Source: Pseudodonghicola xiamenensis DSM 18339
GTDB lineage: Bacteria; Pseudomonadota; Alphaproteobacteria; Rhodobacterales; Rhodobacteraceae
Assembly (NCBI RefSeq): GCF_000429365.1
Contig: NZ_AUBS01000019.1
Location: forward strand, 23,245 to 87,244
Reading direction: 5' to 3'
Length of the DNA: 64,000 nt
A program made the position numbers and the translations under genes. Below the pieces are notes generated by a model. It was not told where the DNA came from, did not search any database, and saw nothing but the letters and a program-made list of their open reading frames with translations. Every line of letters starts with the position of its first letter. Position 1 is the stretch's first letter. Shown piece after piece: positions 28,906 to 37,967 of the stretch.

Positions 28906-29991
28906 ATGACGACTTTGACGATTTCTTCATCCTTGAACGGTTGGAGCTATGATGACTTTCTGAGCATTGATTACGATGCCGTCTCCTCCCCTTCGATTTC
29001 CTCATCAGCCATTTCGGGGTACGTGGACGGTATTTATTTCCTGGCACGCGGCTATTTTACCTATGATTCCTACGGGATCACCGGCGGACGGCTCGACAGC
29101 ATTCATATCAGCTACAGCGGCTCCTCCCTGGCGTCGATCACTGATCTCGGGCTCGACCTGAACAAGCTCGCCTATGCCTCTGAGGCCGAAATCGAGCGGA
29201 TGATCTTCGGTGGTGATGATGTGATCTTCTCCGACTGGTCGGAGGGGTCCACCTATGCCACCGGCGCCGGCGATGACCGGATCACCCTGGGCATTGGAGA
29301 CGACACCGTCGATGGTGGCAGCGGCGTCGACACCTTTGTCCTAAGAGCCCCCTATGCGCCGGGCAGCATCGGCTTTAACGGCAGCGCGGTGGTGATCGAC
29401 GGCGACATGGGGCGCGACCAGCTTCGCAATATCGAACGTCTTGAATTTTCGAATAAAACCGTTGCGGTCCAGACCGGTGGATGGGGCAATGACGTGCTCA
29501 AGGGCGACACCTACGACGATGCGCTGACCGATATCCTGTTCGGTGGCGGCGGGGAGGACCGGCTGAGCGGCGGCAAGCTTGGCGATCGCCTGTTCGGGAA
29601 TGCCGGCAACGACAAGCTCTATGGCGGCGCCGGCAGCGACATGCTGAACGGCGGCACCGGCAAGGATCTGCTGAAGGGAGGCACCGGCAACGACATCCTG
29701 CGCGGCGGCGGCGGCAACGACCGGCTGGTCGGCGGCAAGGGCAATGATGTGCTGACCGGCGGCGCCGGCCGCGACAGCTTTCTGTTCGCCCGCGGCGATG
29801 GCCACGACCGGATCACCGATTTCGAAGTCGGCCGGGATACCATCGTGATCGGCCGCGGCGCCACGGAGCTGTCGGACCTCGATTTCGCCCGCAAGGGCGC
29901 CGATGTGCTGATCAGCTTTGCCGATGTCACCATTCTGGTGGAAGACGTGAAGGTCGCCGACCTGAAAGATGCGGGAAATTTCGATTTCTGA
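28906..29991 (+). CDS. RTX-type calcium-binding secreted protein, paralogue 2
   Basis: 361-residue tandem paralogue of the preceding gene. The N-terminal block (SSLNGWSYDDFLSIDYDAVSS) and a long RTX block (about 190-310, many GGxGxD units such as GGTGNDILRG and GGKGNDVLTG) align, and both proteins end in AGNFDF, the last residues being part of the type I secretion signal. N-terminal halves have diverged much more than the C-terminal halves. Functionally unresolved: no catalytic motif seen. Followed by a bidirectional terminator. Confidence 0.88.
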   Translation: MTTLTISSSLNGWSYDDFLSIDYDAVSSPSISSSAISGYVDGIYFLARGYFTYDSYGITGGRLDSIHISYSGSSLASITDLGLDLNKLAYASEAEIERMIFGGDDVIFSDWSEGSTYATGAGDDRITLGIGDDTVDGGSGVDTFVLRAPYAPGSIGFNGSAVVIDGDMGRDQLRNIERLEFSNKTVAVQTGGWGNDVLKGDTYDDALTDILFGGGGEDRLSGGKLGDRLFGNAGNDKLYGGAGSDMLNGGTGKDLLKGGTGNDILRGGGGNDRLVGGKGNDVLTGGAGRDSFLFARGDGHDRITDFEVGRDTIVIGRGATELSDLDFARKGADVLISFADVTILVEDVKVADLKDAGNFDF

Positions 29992-30099
29992 TCCCCTGTC
30001 CGCCCAGGATATTCCGGTGTCGGAAACAGGCGAATGGTTCGGGGCGCGACAGGGATAAACGAAAGGCCCGATTGTGCGCCCCACAATTCGCAGTATGAA

Positions 30100-30126
30100 A
30101 AAGGCGGGCCTAAATGGCCCGCCTTT
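30100..30126. terminator. Bidirectional terminator between RTX gene and carboxynorspermidine operon
   Basis: AAAGGCGGGCC (30100-30110) and GGCCCGCCTTT (30116-30126) form an 11-base perfect stem with a 5-base loop. On the minus strand the stem is followed by TTTT, on the plus strand by TCCTTTTC, so it can end both convergent transcripts. Confidence 0.9.
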
Positions 30127-30154
30127 CCTTTTCTCCAGACAGGAAAACCCTGCC

Positions 30155-31390
30155 TTACGCGTTCCAGGGATGATCCCCGCGCGCATCCTTCACCCGGGTC
30201 GGCAGGCCGATTTGGTCCAGAATGGTGAAGAAGGGTTTCGGGTCCAGTTCCTCGACGTTCTTCATGGTCTTGGCGTCCCAGTCACCACTGGCCACCAGCA
30301 TGGCAGCCGCGACCGGCGGCACCCCGGCGGTGTAGGAAATGCCCTGCGAGCCCACTTCCTCATAAGCTTCCTTGTGATCGGCGACGTTATAGACGAACAG
30401 CTCGATCTCTTCGCCGTCCTTCACGCCCTTGACCAGATCGCCGATGCAGGTCTTGCCGGTGTAATTCGGCGCCAGGCTTGCCGGGTCGGGCAACACGGCC
30501 TTGACCACCTTCAGCGGCACGACCTCGAGCCCCTCGGCGGTTTTCACCGGTTGTTCGCTCAGAAGCCCAAGGTTCTGCAAAACGGTAAAGACATTGATGT
30601 AGTGATCGCCAAAGCCCATCCAGAACCGCACATCGGCCTGGGGATAGTTGGTGGCAAGGCTGTGCACCTCATCATGGCCCGACTGATAGGCGCGCTGGGT
30701 GCCGACGACGGGCAGCTCCCAATCGCGACCGCTCTCGAACATCTTCTTTTCCTTCCACTGCTGGTCTTCCCAGTAGTAGACGGTGCCGGTGAATTCGCGG
30801 AAGTTGATCTCCGGATCGAAGTTCGTGGCGAAATACTTGCCATGAGACCCGGCATTGATATCGACGATGTCGATCGACTTGACCTCATCCATCTGGTCGA
30901 TGGCAAAGCGGGCGAAGGCATTGACCACACCGGGATCGAAGCCGGCGCCGAGGATGGCGGTGACGCCCTTCTCGGCGCAGAGATCGCGTTTCTTCCATTC
31001 GTAGTTGGCATACCACGGCGGGGTTTCGCAGATCTTGGCCGGATCTTCGTGAATGGCGGTGTCGATATAGGCCGCGCCGGTTTCGATACAGGCGTCGAGC
31101 ACATACATGTTCACGAAGGCAGAGCCGACGTTGATCACGATCTGCGCCCCGGTGTCCCGGATCAGATCGGCCACCGCCTTGGTGTCCATCGCGTTCACCT
31201 GATGGGCCGCCAAGACGCCCTCTTGTTTCATCGCGCCCTTTTCGCGGACCGACTCAAGGATCGCCTCACATTTGGAAAGCGTCCGGCTGGCGATATGGAT
31301 ATCGCCAAGCACATCGTTATTCTGCGCGCATTTATGCGCCACGACCTGAGCGACGCCGCCAGCGCCGATGATGAGAACGTCTCGTTTCAA
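30155..31390 (-). CDS. Carboxynorspermidine synthase (saccharopine dehydrogenase family)
   Basis: 411-residue NAD(P)H-dependent reductase. N-terminal Rossmann motif GAGGVAQVVAH; AILGAGFDPGVVNAFARF and the C-terminal GVPPVAAAMLVASGDW are shared with carboxynorspermidine/carboxyspermidine dehydrogenases, which condense aspartate beta-semialdehyde with 1,3-diaminopropane or putrescine. The diagnostic evidence is the neighbour: the decarboxylase gene follows in the same transcript order 57 bases upstream of this start, giving the two-step aminopropyl transfer route that replaces S-adenosylmethionine-dependent spermidine synthase. Family members can also be lysine-pathway enzymes, but the pairing makes that unlikely. 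Confidence 0.9.
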   Translation of the reverse strand: MKRDVLIIGAGGVAQVVAHKCAQNNDVLGDIHIASRTLSKCEAILESVREKGAMKQEGVLAAHQVNAMDTKAVADLIRDTGAQIVINVGSAFVNMYVLDACIETGAAYIDTAIHEDPAKICETPPWYANYEWKKRDLCAEKGVTAILGAGFDPGVVNAFARFAIDQMDEVKSIDIVDINAGSHGKYFATNFDPEINFREFTGTVYYWEDQQWKEKKMFESGRDWELPVVGTQRAYQSGHDEVHSLATNYPQADVRFWMGFGDHYINVFTVLQNLGLLSEQPVKTAEGLEVVPLKVVKAVLPDPASLAPNYTGKTCIGDLVKGVKDGEEIELFVYNVADHKEAYEEVGSQGISYTAGVPPVAAAMLVASGDWDAKTMKNVEELDPKPFFTILDQIGLPTRVKDARGDHPWNA

Positions 31391-31447
31391 CTCAAGGGAC
31401 CTCCTTCGTGTTCCTGTAGTTCGGGGTAAAGCCTCAGTTTCAAGGTT

Positions 31448-32539
31448 TCACGACAAAGCGGCCGTGAAATCCTCATAGGTGAAATCGCGCACCAGGCGGG
31501 TGCTGCCATCAAGCTCCCGGATCGCAATGGCCGGCATCTTGACGCCATTGAACCAGTTTTTCTTGACCATCGTGTAACCGGCGGCATCCTGAATGCTCAA
31601 CCGATCGCCGGCCTTCAGCGCCTCGGGAAAACGGAATTCACCGAAGATATCGCCGGCCAGGCAGGATTTGCCACAGACCATCCAGTCCTGATCACCGCTC
31701 TCGTCCATCTTGGCACTTTCGCGGTAGATCAGCAAATCGAGCATATGCGCCTCGATCGAACTGTCGACGATGGCCAGGTTCTTGCCGTTATAGAGCGTAT
31801 CCAGAACCGTGACTTCCAGCGTGGTCGACTTGGTGATCGCCGCCTCGCCCGGCTCCAGATAGACCTGCACCTGGTTCTGGTCGGCGAAACGTTTCAGCCG
31901 GTCGGAAAGCTTGTCTAACGGATAGCCTTCGCCGGTGAAATGGATGCCGCCGCCAAGGCTGATCCAGTCCATCCGACGGATCAGATGGCCAAAGCGCTGT
32001 TCGATCGACCCCAGCATGGCGTCGAAGCGGTCGAAATCCGCGTTCTCGCAATTGTTGTGGAACATGAACCCGGTGATCTGATCCAGCACCGGTTCGATAT
32101 CCTTGGGATCATGTTCGCCCAAACGGCTGAACGGCCGCGCCGGATCGGCCAGATCGAAGCCCGAGGTCGAGACCCCCGGGTTGACCCGCAGGCCGCGGAT
32201 ATGCCCCCGGCTGACCTCTTCAAAGCGGGTCAGTTGGCCCACCGTATTAAAGATGACCTTGTCGGAATTCTCCAGCACTTCGTCGATCTCGTGATCGGCC
32301 CAGGCCACCGAATAGGCATGGGTTTCTCCGGGAAATTTCTCCCGCCCCAGCTTGACCTCATAGAGCGAGGAAGACGTGGTACCGTCCATGTATTCGCTCA
32401 TCAGGTCGAAGACCGACCAGGTGGCGAAGCATTTCAGCGCAAGAAGGGCCTTGGCGCCGGAATGCTCCCGCAGCCAGGCGATCTTTTCCATGTTCGGCAA
32501 TAGCCGAGCCTTGTCGATCAGATAATAGGGGGTTTGCAT
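31448..32539 (-). CDS. nspC: Carboxynorspermidine / carboxyspermidine decarboxylase
   Basis: 363-residue PLP enzyme of the alanine-racemase (fold III) type. Active-site lysine in ALLALKCFATW, pyridoxal-phosphate phosphate-binding GGGIHF, and VCGKSCLAGD with the conserved catalytic cysteine segment; Asp/Tyr region RFPEALKAGDRLSIQDAAGYTM. Decarboxylates carboxy(nor)spermidine to (nor)spermidine. The start at 32539 has GGAGG 9-13 bases upstream; the apparent upstream codons are unlikely to be translated. Cytosolic. Confidence 0.93.
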   Translation of the reverse strand: MQTPYYLIDKARLLPNMEKIAWLREHSGAKALLALKCFATWSVFDLMSEYMDGTTSSSLYEVKLGREKFPGETHAYSVAWADHEIDEVLENSDKVIFNTVGQLTRFEEVSRGHIRGLRVNPGVSTSGFDLADPARPFSRLGEHDPKDIEPVLDQITGFMFHNNCENADFDRFDAMLGSIEQRFGHLIRRMDWISLGGGIHFTGEGYPLDKLSDRLKRFADQNQVQVYLEPGEAAITKSTTLEVTVLDTLYNGKNLAIVDSSIEAHMLDLLIYRESAKMDESGDQDWMVCGKSCLAGDIFGEFRFPEALKAGDRLSIQDAAGYTMVKKNWFNGVKMPAIAIRELDGSTRLVRDFTYEDFTAALS

Positions 32540-32797
32540 CAGGGGTGCGCCTCCGACCAATAGGGACCCATAACCGAGAGCGGGGACTTAACAGGTTCGC
32601 GCCACAAAACAACCCCGGAATTTCGGGAATTTGGGAGAGATGTGGCTGGACAGCCATGGCACAGGAGGATTTGGCCTGTGGCGTGGCCCCTTCCTGGCCC
32701 TCCCGCCCCGACAAGCGCAGGGTCAGGCGGCAGGGTCGGGCGAAGGGGCTCCTCATGGAGAGAGGCGATTGAGGAAGGGACGCCTTGGCCCCTCCCC

Positions 32798-34261
32798 CTA
32801 TTTCAGGTGCTTCCTCAGCGCCGAGGGCCCTGATTTCTTCCGCCCCTTGTAGGGGTTCTTGTCATTCTGGCTGCGCAGGGTCAGCCGGATCGGCGTGCCG
32901 GGCATATCGAAATCCTGCCGCAAGCCGTTCACCAGGTAACGGGTATAGCTGTCAGGCATCTTGTCGGGATGGCTACACATCACCACGAATCCCGGCGGCC
33001 GCGTCTTGGCCTGGGTCATGTAGCGCAGCTTGATCCGCTTGCCCTGCGGCGCGGGCGGCGGGTGCTGTTCCAGCATGCCAATCAGCCAGCGGTTCAGCTT
33101 CGCGGTGGAAATCCGGCGGTTCCACACGTCATAGGCACGCAGGATTGCACCGTGCAGCCGATCGAGCCCCCTGCCCGTCTTGGCAGAAACCGTGACCAGC
33201 GGCGCACCGCGCAACTGCGGCAACAACCGGTCGAACGCCTCTTTCAACTCGCGCAGCTTTTCCTGCTTGTGCTCCTCGACGTCCCATTTGTTGACGGCGA
33301 CAACCACCGCGCGCCCCTCGCGCTCCGCCAGGTCGGCGATGCGCAGATCCTGTTGTTCAAAGGGGATGGCCGCATCCAGCAACACCACCACGACCTCGGC
33401 GAATTTCACCGCGCGCAGCCCGTCCGAGACAGAAAGCTTTTCCAGCTTTTCCTGCACCTTGGCCTTTTTGCGCATGCCGGCGGTATCGAAGATCCGCATC
33501 GGCGTGCCGTCCCAGTCGATGCGCAGGGAAATCGCGTCGCGGGTGATCCCGGCCTCCGGCCCGGTCAGCAGCCGGTCCTCGCCGAGGATCTTGTTGATCA
33601 GCGTCGACTTTCCGGCATTCGGGCGCCCCACCACAGCCACTTGCAGCGGCTTGGCCGCAGTCGGCACCGGAGTGGCGGCGATCTCTTCACCGTCCTCGTC
33701 GAAATCGACATCCTCGTCAATCTCCACTTCGGTCTCGGGCGCATCCTGGGCGGCGCGTTCGGCGAAATCGTCGGCGATGGGCATCAGCTGCGAATACAGA
33801 TCATTCAGCCCCTCGCCATGTTCGGCCGACAGCCGAATCGGTTCGCCAAGCCCCAGGCCATAGGCCTCGATCACGCCGGCATCGGCAGCAGCACCCTCGG
33901 CCTTGTTGGCCGCCAGCAGCACATGGGCAGAGCGTTTGCGCAGGATATCGGCGAAAATCTCATCCGTCGGCGTCACGCCCACGCGGGCGTCGATCATGAA
34001 CAGACAGACATCGGCCATATCCACCGCGCGTTCGGTCAGCCGCCGCATACGGCCCTGCAGGCTGTCATCAGTGGCATCCTCAAGCCCGGCGGTGTCGATC
34101 ACGGTAAAGCGCAGATCGCCCAGCCGCGCCTCGCCCTCGCGCAGATCTCGGGTCACGCCGGGCTGATCGTCGACCAGCGCCAGCCGCTTGCCGACCAGAC
34201 GGTTGAACAATGTGGACTTGCCGACATTCGGCCGGCCCACGATGGCGAGGGTGAAACTCAT
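32798..34261 (-). CDS. der: GTPase Der (EngA), ribosome assembly
   Basis: 487-residue protein with two GTPase domains and a KH-like C-terminal domain. First domain: G1 GRPNVGKS, G3 DTAGLED, G4 AANKAEG-type; second domain: [27 protein letters not shown]. Acts late in 50S subunit maturation. The acidic linker ([16 protein letters not shown]) between domains is typical of alphaproteobacterial Der. Downstream of bamB and a yfgM-like gene, the conserved order in proteobacteria. Confidence 0.97.
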   Translation of the reverse strand: MSFTLAIVGRPNVGKSTLFNRLVGKRLALVDDQPGVTRDLREGEARLGDLRFTVIDTAGLEDATDDSLQGRMRRLTERAVDMADVCLFMIDARVGVTPTDEIFADILRKRSAHVLLAANKAEGAAADAGVIEAYGLGLGEPIRLSAEHGEGLNDLYSQLMPIADDFAERAAQDAPETEVEIDEDVDFDEDGEEIAATPVPTAAKPLQVAVVGRPNAGKSTLINKILGEDRLLTGPEAGITRDAISLRIDWDGTPMRIFDTAGMRKKAKVQEKLEKLSVSDGLRAVKFAEVVVVLLDAAIPFEQQDLRIADLAEREGRAVVVAVNKWDVEEHKQEKLRELKEAFDRLLPQLRGAPLVTVSAKTGRGLDRLHGAILRAYDVWNRRISTAKLNRWLIGMLEQHPPPAPQGKRIKLRYMTQAKTRPPGFVVMCSHPDKMPDSYTRYLVNGLRQDFDMPGTPIRLTLRSQNDKNPYKGRKKSGPSALRKHLK

Positions 34262-34310
34262 GCGAACGGACTTTCGAAAACCTGAATGCGCCCTTTAACG
34301 CATCCCCGCG

Positions 34311-35645
34311 TCAACGGAAAGCGTAGAGTGTTCCCTTGGTGCTGACCACGTAAAGCGTGCGCCCAGCGACAACCGGAGCCGAGGCCGCGCCTTCCGGCAC
34401 CGACAATGCCGACAGCCAGCTCCCATCCCGGGGATCGAAGAAATTCACATGCCCGTCGGTCGAGGCGACCACGATCCGCCCACCGGCCAGGATCGGCCCA
34501 TAGTTGGCATAAGACGGGCCACGCTTGCGCGAGGTGTCGCGCAGATCATTGTTCAACTGCGCGGTCCAGATCGTACTGCCGTCCCGGGCGTCCAGACGGG
34601 TCAGTCGATTTTCGTCGCTGATCAGGAACAGGCTGCCCCCAGCCGGGACCACCGGCCCGAGCGCGCCTTCATCGGTGGTCCAGATGCGTTCACCGCTTTC
34701 CAGATCATAGGCCACGGTGCGGCCGGACTGATTGCCAGCATAGACCCGGCTGCCATCAATCACCGGGCTGCCGGTCACATCCATGATCATCGACCGGGCG
34801 CGCCCCTTGCGCTGCCCCGCGACAGAGGCGAACCAGCGCCGCAGCCCGCCCTTGCGGAAAGAGGCCATCAGGTCACCCGACCCGAAGGCGAAAATCGCCA
34901 GCTCCTGGTTCACCGCCGGGGCCGGTGCGCCCAGAACATTGGCCACACTGGGGGTCGCCGAGATCTGCCAGGCGATCCGCCCGTCCGAGGCCTTCACTGC
35001 CCAGCCGGTATCGTCACCGGCCACCAGATAGACCAGCCCGTCATAGACCGTCGGCTGCCCCGAGCCGGTGGCGTCAAGCTTCTGCTGCCAGCGCAGGTCT
35101 CCGGTAGTCGCATTCAACGCGGTCAGCCGGCCATAGCCGGAAGAGACGTAGATAGAGCCGTCGTGATAGGCGAGCCCGCCGCCGGTCGCCTGACCGTCCT
35201 TGTCGGAGGCGGGAATCAGATCGACGCTCCAGGCCACGGTGCCGGTCTGGGTCACGGCGGTGACCGTGGCAGAGGAATCGAGCGTATAGATCATTCCGTT
35301 GGCGACCACGGGGGCTGCTGTGATCCGCTGGCGCAGGCTATTGCCCTCACCGATCGGGGCGGTCCAGGCAAGCTGTGGCGCCGCCGCCAGCGCGGCGTTG
35401 CCGACACGATAGGTCGGGCTGCCCTGCCCCTGCGTCCAGGCGCTGTTGTCCTTCTGGCCGGGCAGGCTGATCGGACGAATTTCATTGCCCCGCGCCGCCG
35501 CTGCGATCTGGGCCTCGCTGGCCGGCAAGATCGCCTCACGATCCCCCGGCAGAATTACCTCCGGCTCGGTGCAGGCGGACAAGACCAGTGCCGTACTGCC
35601 AAGCAAGGCCAGACCGATACGCGGAAGAGAAAACGCTCTGCTCAT
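34311..35645 (-). CDS. bamB: Outer-membrane assembly lipoprotein BamB-like
   Basis: 444-residue lipoprotein: signal ending LVLSAC with the lipobox cysteine near residue 25. The mature part is a beta-propeller of PQQ-like repeats (for example GRLTALNATTGDLRWQQKL, GRTVAYDLESGERIWTTD, TRLDARDGSTIWTAQL). BamB is a scaffolding partner of the BAM complex that inserts outer-membrane beta-barrels. Identification rests on fold, lipidation and its place between a yfgM-like gene and der. Confidence 0.88.
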   Translation of the reverse strand: MSRAFSLPRIGLALLGSTALVLSACTEPEVILPGDREAILPASEAQIAAAARGNEIRPISLPGQKDNSAWTQGQGSPTYRVGNAALAAAPQLAWTAPIGEGNSLRQRITAAPVVANGMIYTLDSSATVTAVTQTGTVAWSVDLIPASDKDGQATGGGLAYHDGSIYVSSGYGRLTALNATTGDLRWQQKLDATGSGQPTVYDGLVYLVAGDDTGWAVKASDGRIAWQISATPSVANVLGAPAPAVNQELAIFAFGSGDLMASFRKGGLRRWFASVAGQRKGRARSMIMDVTGSPVIDGSRVYAGNQSGRTVAYDLESGERIWTTDEGALGPVVPAGGSLFLISDENRLTRLDARDGSTIWTAQLNNDLRDTSRKRGPSYANYGPILAGGRIVVASTDGHVNFFDPRDGSWLSALSVPEGAASAPVVAGRTLYVVSTKGTLYAFR

Positions 35646-35710
35646 TGAAAACTGCCTGTCGTTAGTCCGTCGTCATATCGTCCGGGGCGCGCGTGCCATG
35701 GGCCCCGGTT

Positions 35711-36385
35711 TCAGCCCTGTTGTTCGCCGCTTACCGCCGCGGGCGTCCCACCCAGCGCCACGATGACCTGATAAACACGCTGCTGCAAGGTGGCATTGAT
35801 TTCAGCATCCTGCAGGATCCCCTGCAGCCTGTCGATCGCCGCGTCGCGTTTCCCCTCGGCAAGGTCGATCAGTGCCAGTTGTTCTTCCGCCAGCAACCGT
35901 AACCCGCTGCCCGGCTGCGCCAGCGCCTCGAACCCCTGACGCCGCTGATCGGCGGGCAGGGTATCGGCCTGCAGCGTCAGCGCCTTGAAGCTGGCGATCT
36001 GGCGGTAAATCTCGGGCAGATCGCCATTGCGGGCGACCTCTTCCAGATCGGCCACGGCAGCGGCAGTGTCGCCATCCTCTGCCTGCGCAGCAGCGGCAAG
36101 AAAGCCCAAGACGGCCTCGCCCCCAGGGCTGGCCGCATCAATCTTCGACAGGGCGGCGGCCCGACCGGCCGGCGCATTCTGATCCAGCGCCGCCAGCATC
36201 GCATCCCCCAGCGCCCGGGCGGCGGTCGTCTCCTGCGCCTTGCGATATTCGTTATAGGCCGCGCCGCCCACCACAGCCAGGATCACCACAACGGCAATCC
36301 AGCCATATCGCCGGATCAATGCGAAAAGCCGATCGCGGCGAACCTCTTCGGTGACCTCATCAATGAAACTGTCGGCGTCGCTCAT
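35711..36385 (-). CDS. YfgM-like membrane-anchored TPR protein
   Basis: 224 residues. N-terminal cytosolic tail with EVTEEVRRDRLFALIRRYGW, one membrane helix (about 30-46), then a helical periplasmic TPR-like region with repeated Ala-rich pairs. YfgM family proteins bind the Sec translocon and help periplasmic chaperoning. Start at ATG 36385 (MSDADSFIDEV). Upstream gene of the yfgM-bamB-der group. Residue conservation is weak, so the name is based on architecture and context. Confidence 0.8.
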   Translation of the reverse strand: MSDADSFIDEVTEEVRRDRLFALIRRYGWIAVVVILAVVGGAAYNEYRKAQETTAARALGDAMLAALDQNAPAGRAAALSKIDAASPGGEAVLGFLAAAAQAEDGDTAAAVADLEEVARNGDLPEIYRQIASFKALTLQADTLPADQRRQGFEALAQPGSGLRLLAEEQLALIDLAEGKRDAAIDRLQGILQDAEINATLQQRVYQVIVALGGTPAAVSGEQQG

Positions 36386-36728
36386 GCCTTGCCCCGCCCG
36401 CGTTCCGGCGGCCTCCTGTTGACGGTGCCGCAGGCCTCTGCGGTTCACTTCGATGCCCCGGATAGCGACCGCGCGACCGGCGTGCAAGGCCGCACCGCCA
36501 ACCGCCGGAGATCAGGCGCATTTTCTCCTCTTACAGCGCATCCCGCCGCAAGCCAAGGGGCGCGGCCTGACCCCGCGGCTTCGCACCGTCTGGCCCTGCG
36601 GCAGCGGGTCGCGAATTTTCATCTTGGGATTATGTCATTCTGACCGTCTAATCTGTTATATCTGCCACAAAGTTAGCTCATTTCACTTGTATCGCATTTG
36701 CGGTTCCGGCCACCAAGGATGATATCCC
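36386..36728. other. 343-base intergenic region between divergent operons
   Basis: No supported gene. The half nearest the RND operon turns AT-rich and holds a candidate promoter at 36624-36652. The half nearest the yfgM-like gene is GC-rich and must hold that operon's promoter, but no clear site is visible. Confidence 0.5.
36624..36652 (+). promoter_or_regulatory. Candidate sigma70-type promoter for the RND operon
   Basis: TTGGGA at 36624-36629 and TCTAAT at 36647-36652 with a 17-base spacer, about 75 bases before the adaptor gene start, in an AT-rich stretch. Match to consensus is moderate, so this is a tentative site. Confidence 0.3.
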
Positions 36729-37967
36729 ATGCGACCGATCCCCGTTCTGACCGCTATTCTCGTTGTCGCCATTCTCATTCTCGCCGTCTTCAAGCGCGAC
36801 GAATTGCTAAGCTTTGCCAGAGGCGCCCAGGCCGCCGAGACGCCTGCGGCCATGACCACAGCGGCGCCAGCCACCTCACCCTCTGCCCCCACCCGGGCCA
36901 TGCGGGTGGTCGCGCTGCATTCCCGGGCGCGCACCATCGACAGTGCCGTGGTGTTGCGCGGTGAAACCCGGGCCGCGCGTCAGGTCGAGGTAAAGGCCGA
37001 GACCACCGGTGCGGTGATTTCCGATCCCCGTCGCAAAGGCAGCTTTGTCGCCGCCGGAGACATCCTGTGCAAGCTCGATCCAGGAACCCGCGCCGCCAAT
37101 CTGGTCAAGGCCCGCGCGACCCTGGCCGAGGCCGGGGCCCGCCTGCCCGAAGCCGACGCCAAGCTGGCCGAAGCAGAGGCGAAACTGGCCGAGGCGCAGA
37201 TCAACCACACCGCCGCCAAACAGCTCAACCAGGGGGGCTATACGGCGCAGACGACGCTTCTGGCCCGCGCCGCCGAGGTCCGCTCGGCCGAAGCGGCGAT
37301 CGCCTCGGCCCAGGCCGGCATCCAGTCCAGCCAGGCCGGCGTCGAAGCGGCCCAGGCCGCCGTCGCGACCGCCGAACGGGAAATCGCGCTGCTGACCATC
37401 ACCGCCCCCTTTGAGGGTTTGCTGGAATCGGATGCCGCCGAACTGGGCAGCCTGATGCAGGCCGGCAGCCTCTGCGCCGTGGTGATCCAGCTCGACCCGA
37501 TCAAGGTGGTCGGCTATGTGCCGGAAACCGAAGTCGCGCGCGTCCGGCTCGGCGCAGCGGCGCAGGCGGCGCTGGCCACTGGCGAGAAGATTGCCGGACA
37601 GGTCACCTTCCTGAGCCGCGCCGCCGATCCCGCCACCCGCACCTTCGAGGTCGAGATCACCGTGCCGAACCCCGACCTGACGATCCGCGACGGGCAGACC
37701 GCCAGCATCGCGATTTCGGCCCAGGGGGCGCTGGCGCACAGGCTGCCGCAATCGGCGCTGACGCTGAACAACGAGGGCCAGCTGGGCGTCCGCGTCGTCG
37801 AGCCCGGCGATATCGTCGGATTTCGCCCCGTCGCGGTGCTGCGTGACGAGGCCGATGGGCTATGGATCGGCGGGCTGCCCGATACCGCCGATGTGATCGT
37901 GGTAGGGCAGGATTTCGTGACCGCCGGTGTCCATGTCTCCCCGACCTATCGGGAGCTCTCCCGATGA
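36729..37967 (+). CDS. RND efflux periplasmic adaptor (membrane fusion protein)
   Basis: 412-residue adaptor linking an inner-membrane RND pump to an outer-membrane channel. N-terminal membrane anchor (about 5-22), Ala/Thr/Pro-rich linker, biotinyl-lipoyl-like halves (VKAETTGAV and ITAPFEGLLESDAAELGSLMQAG), a long Ala-rich coiled-coil hairpin (about 125-215, with repeated LAEAEAKLAEAQ-type heptads) and the beta-barrel domain. Transported compound not predictable. The stop overlaps the pump gene start by 4 bases (ATGA). No outer-membrane factor gene is adjacent. Confidence 0.93.
   Translation: MRPIPVLTAILVVAILILAVFKRDELLSFARGAQAAETPAAMTTAAPATSPSAPTRAMRVVALHSRARTIDSAVVLRGETRAARQVEVKAETTGAVISDPRRKGSFVAAGDILCKLDPGTRAANLVKARATLAEAGARLPEADAKLAEAEAKLAEAQINHTAAKQLNQGGYTAQTTLLARAAEVRSAEAAIASAQAGIQSSQAGVEAAQAAVATAEREIALLTITAPFEGLLESDAAELGSLMQAGSLCAVVIQLDPIKVVGYVPETEVARVRLGAAAQAALATGEKIAGQVTFLSRAADPATRTFEVEITVPNPDLTIRDGQTASIAISAQGALAHRLPQSALTLNNEGQLGVRVVEPGDIVGFRPVAVLRDEADGLWIGGLPDTADVIVVGQDFVTAGVHVSPTYRELSR

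Noticed and set aside
32560..32797. Short plus-strand open frames in the gap between nspC and der
   Set aside because: Low-complexity, no ribosome binding site, and overlapping one another in several frames.
33061..34285. Plus-strand open frames opposite der
   Set aside because: Shadow frames; der is well supported on the minus strand.
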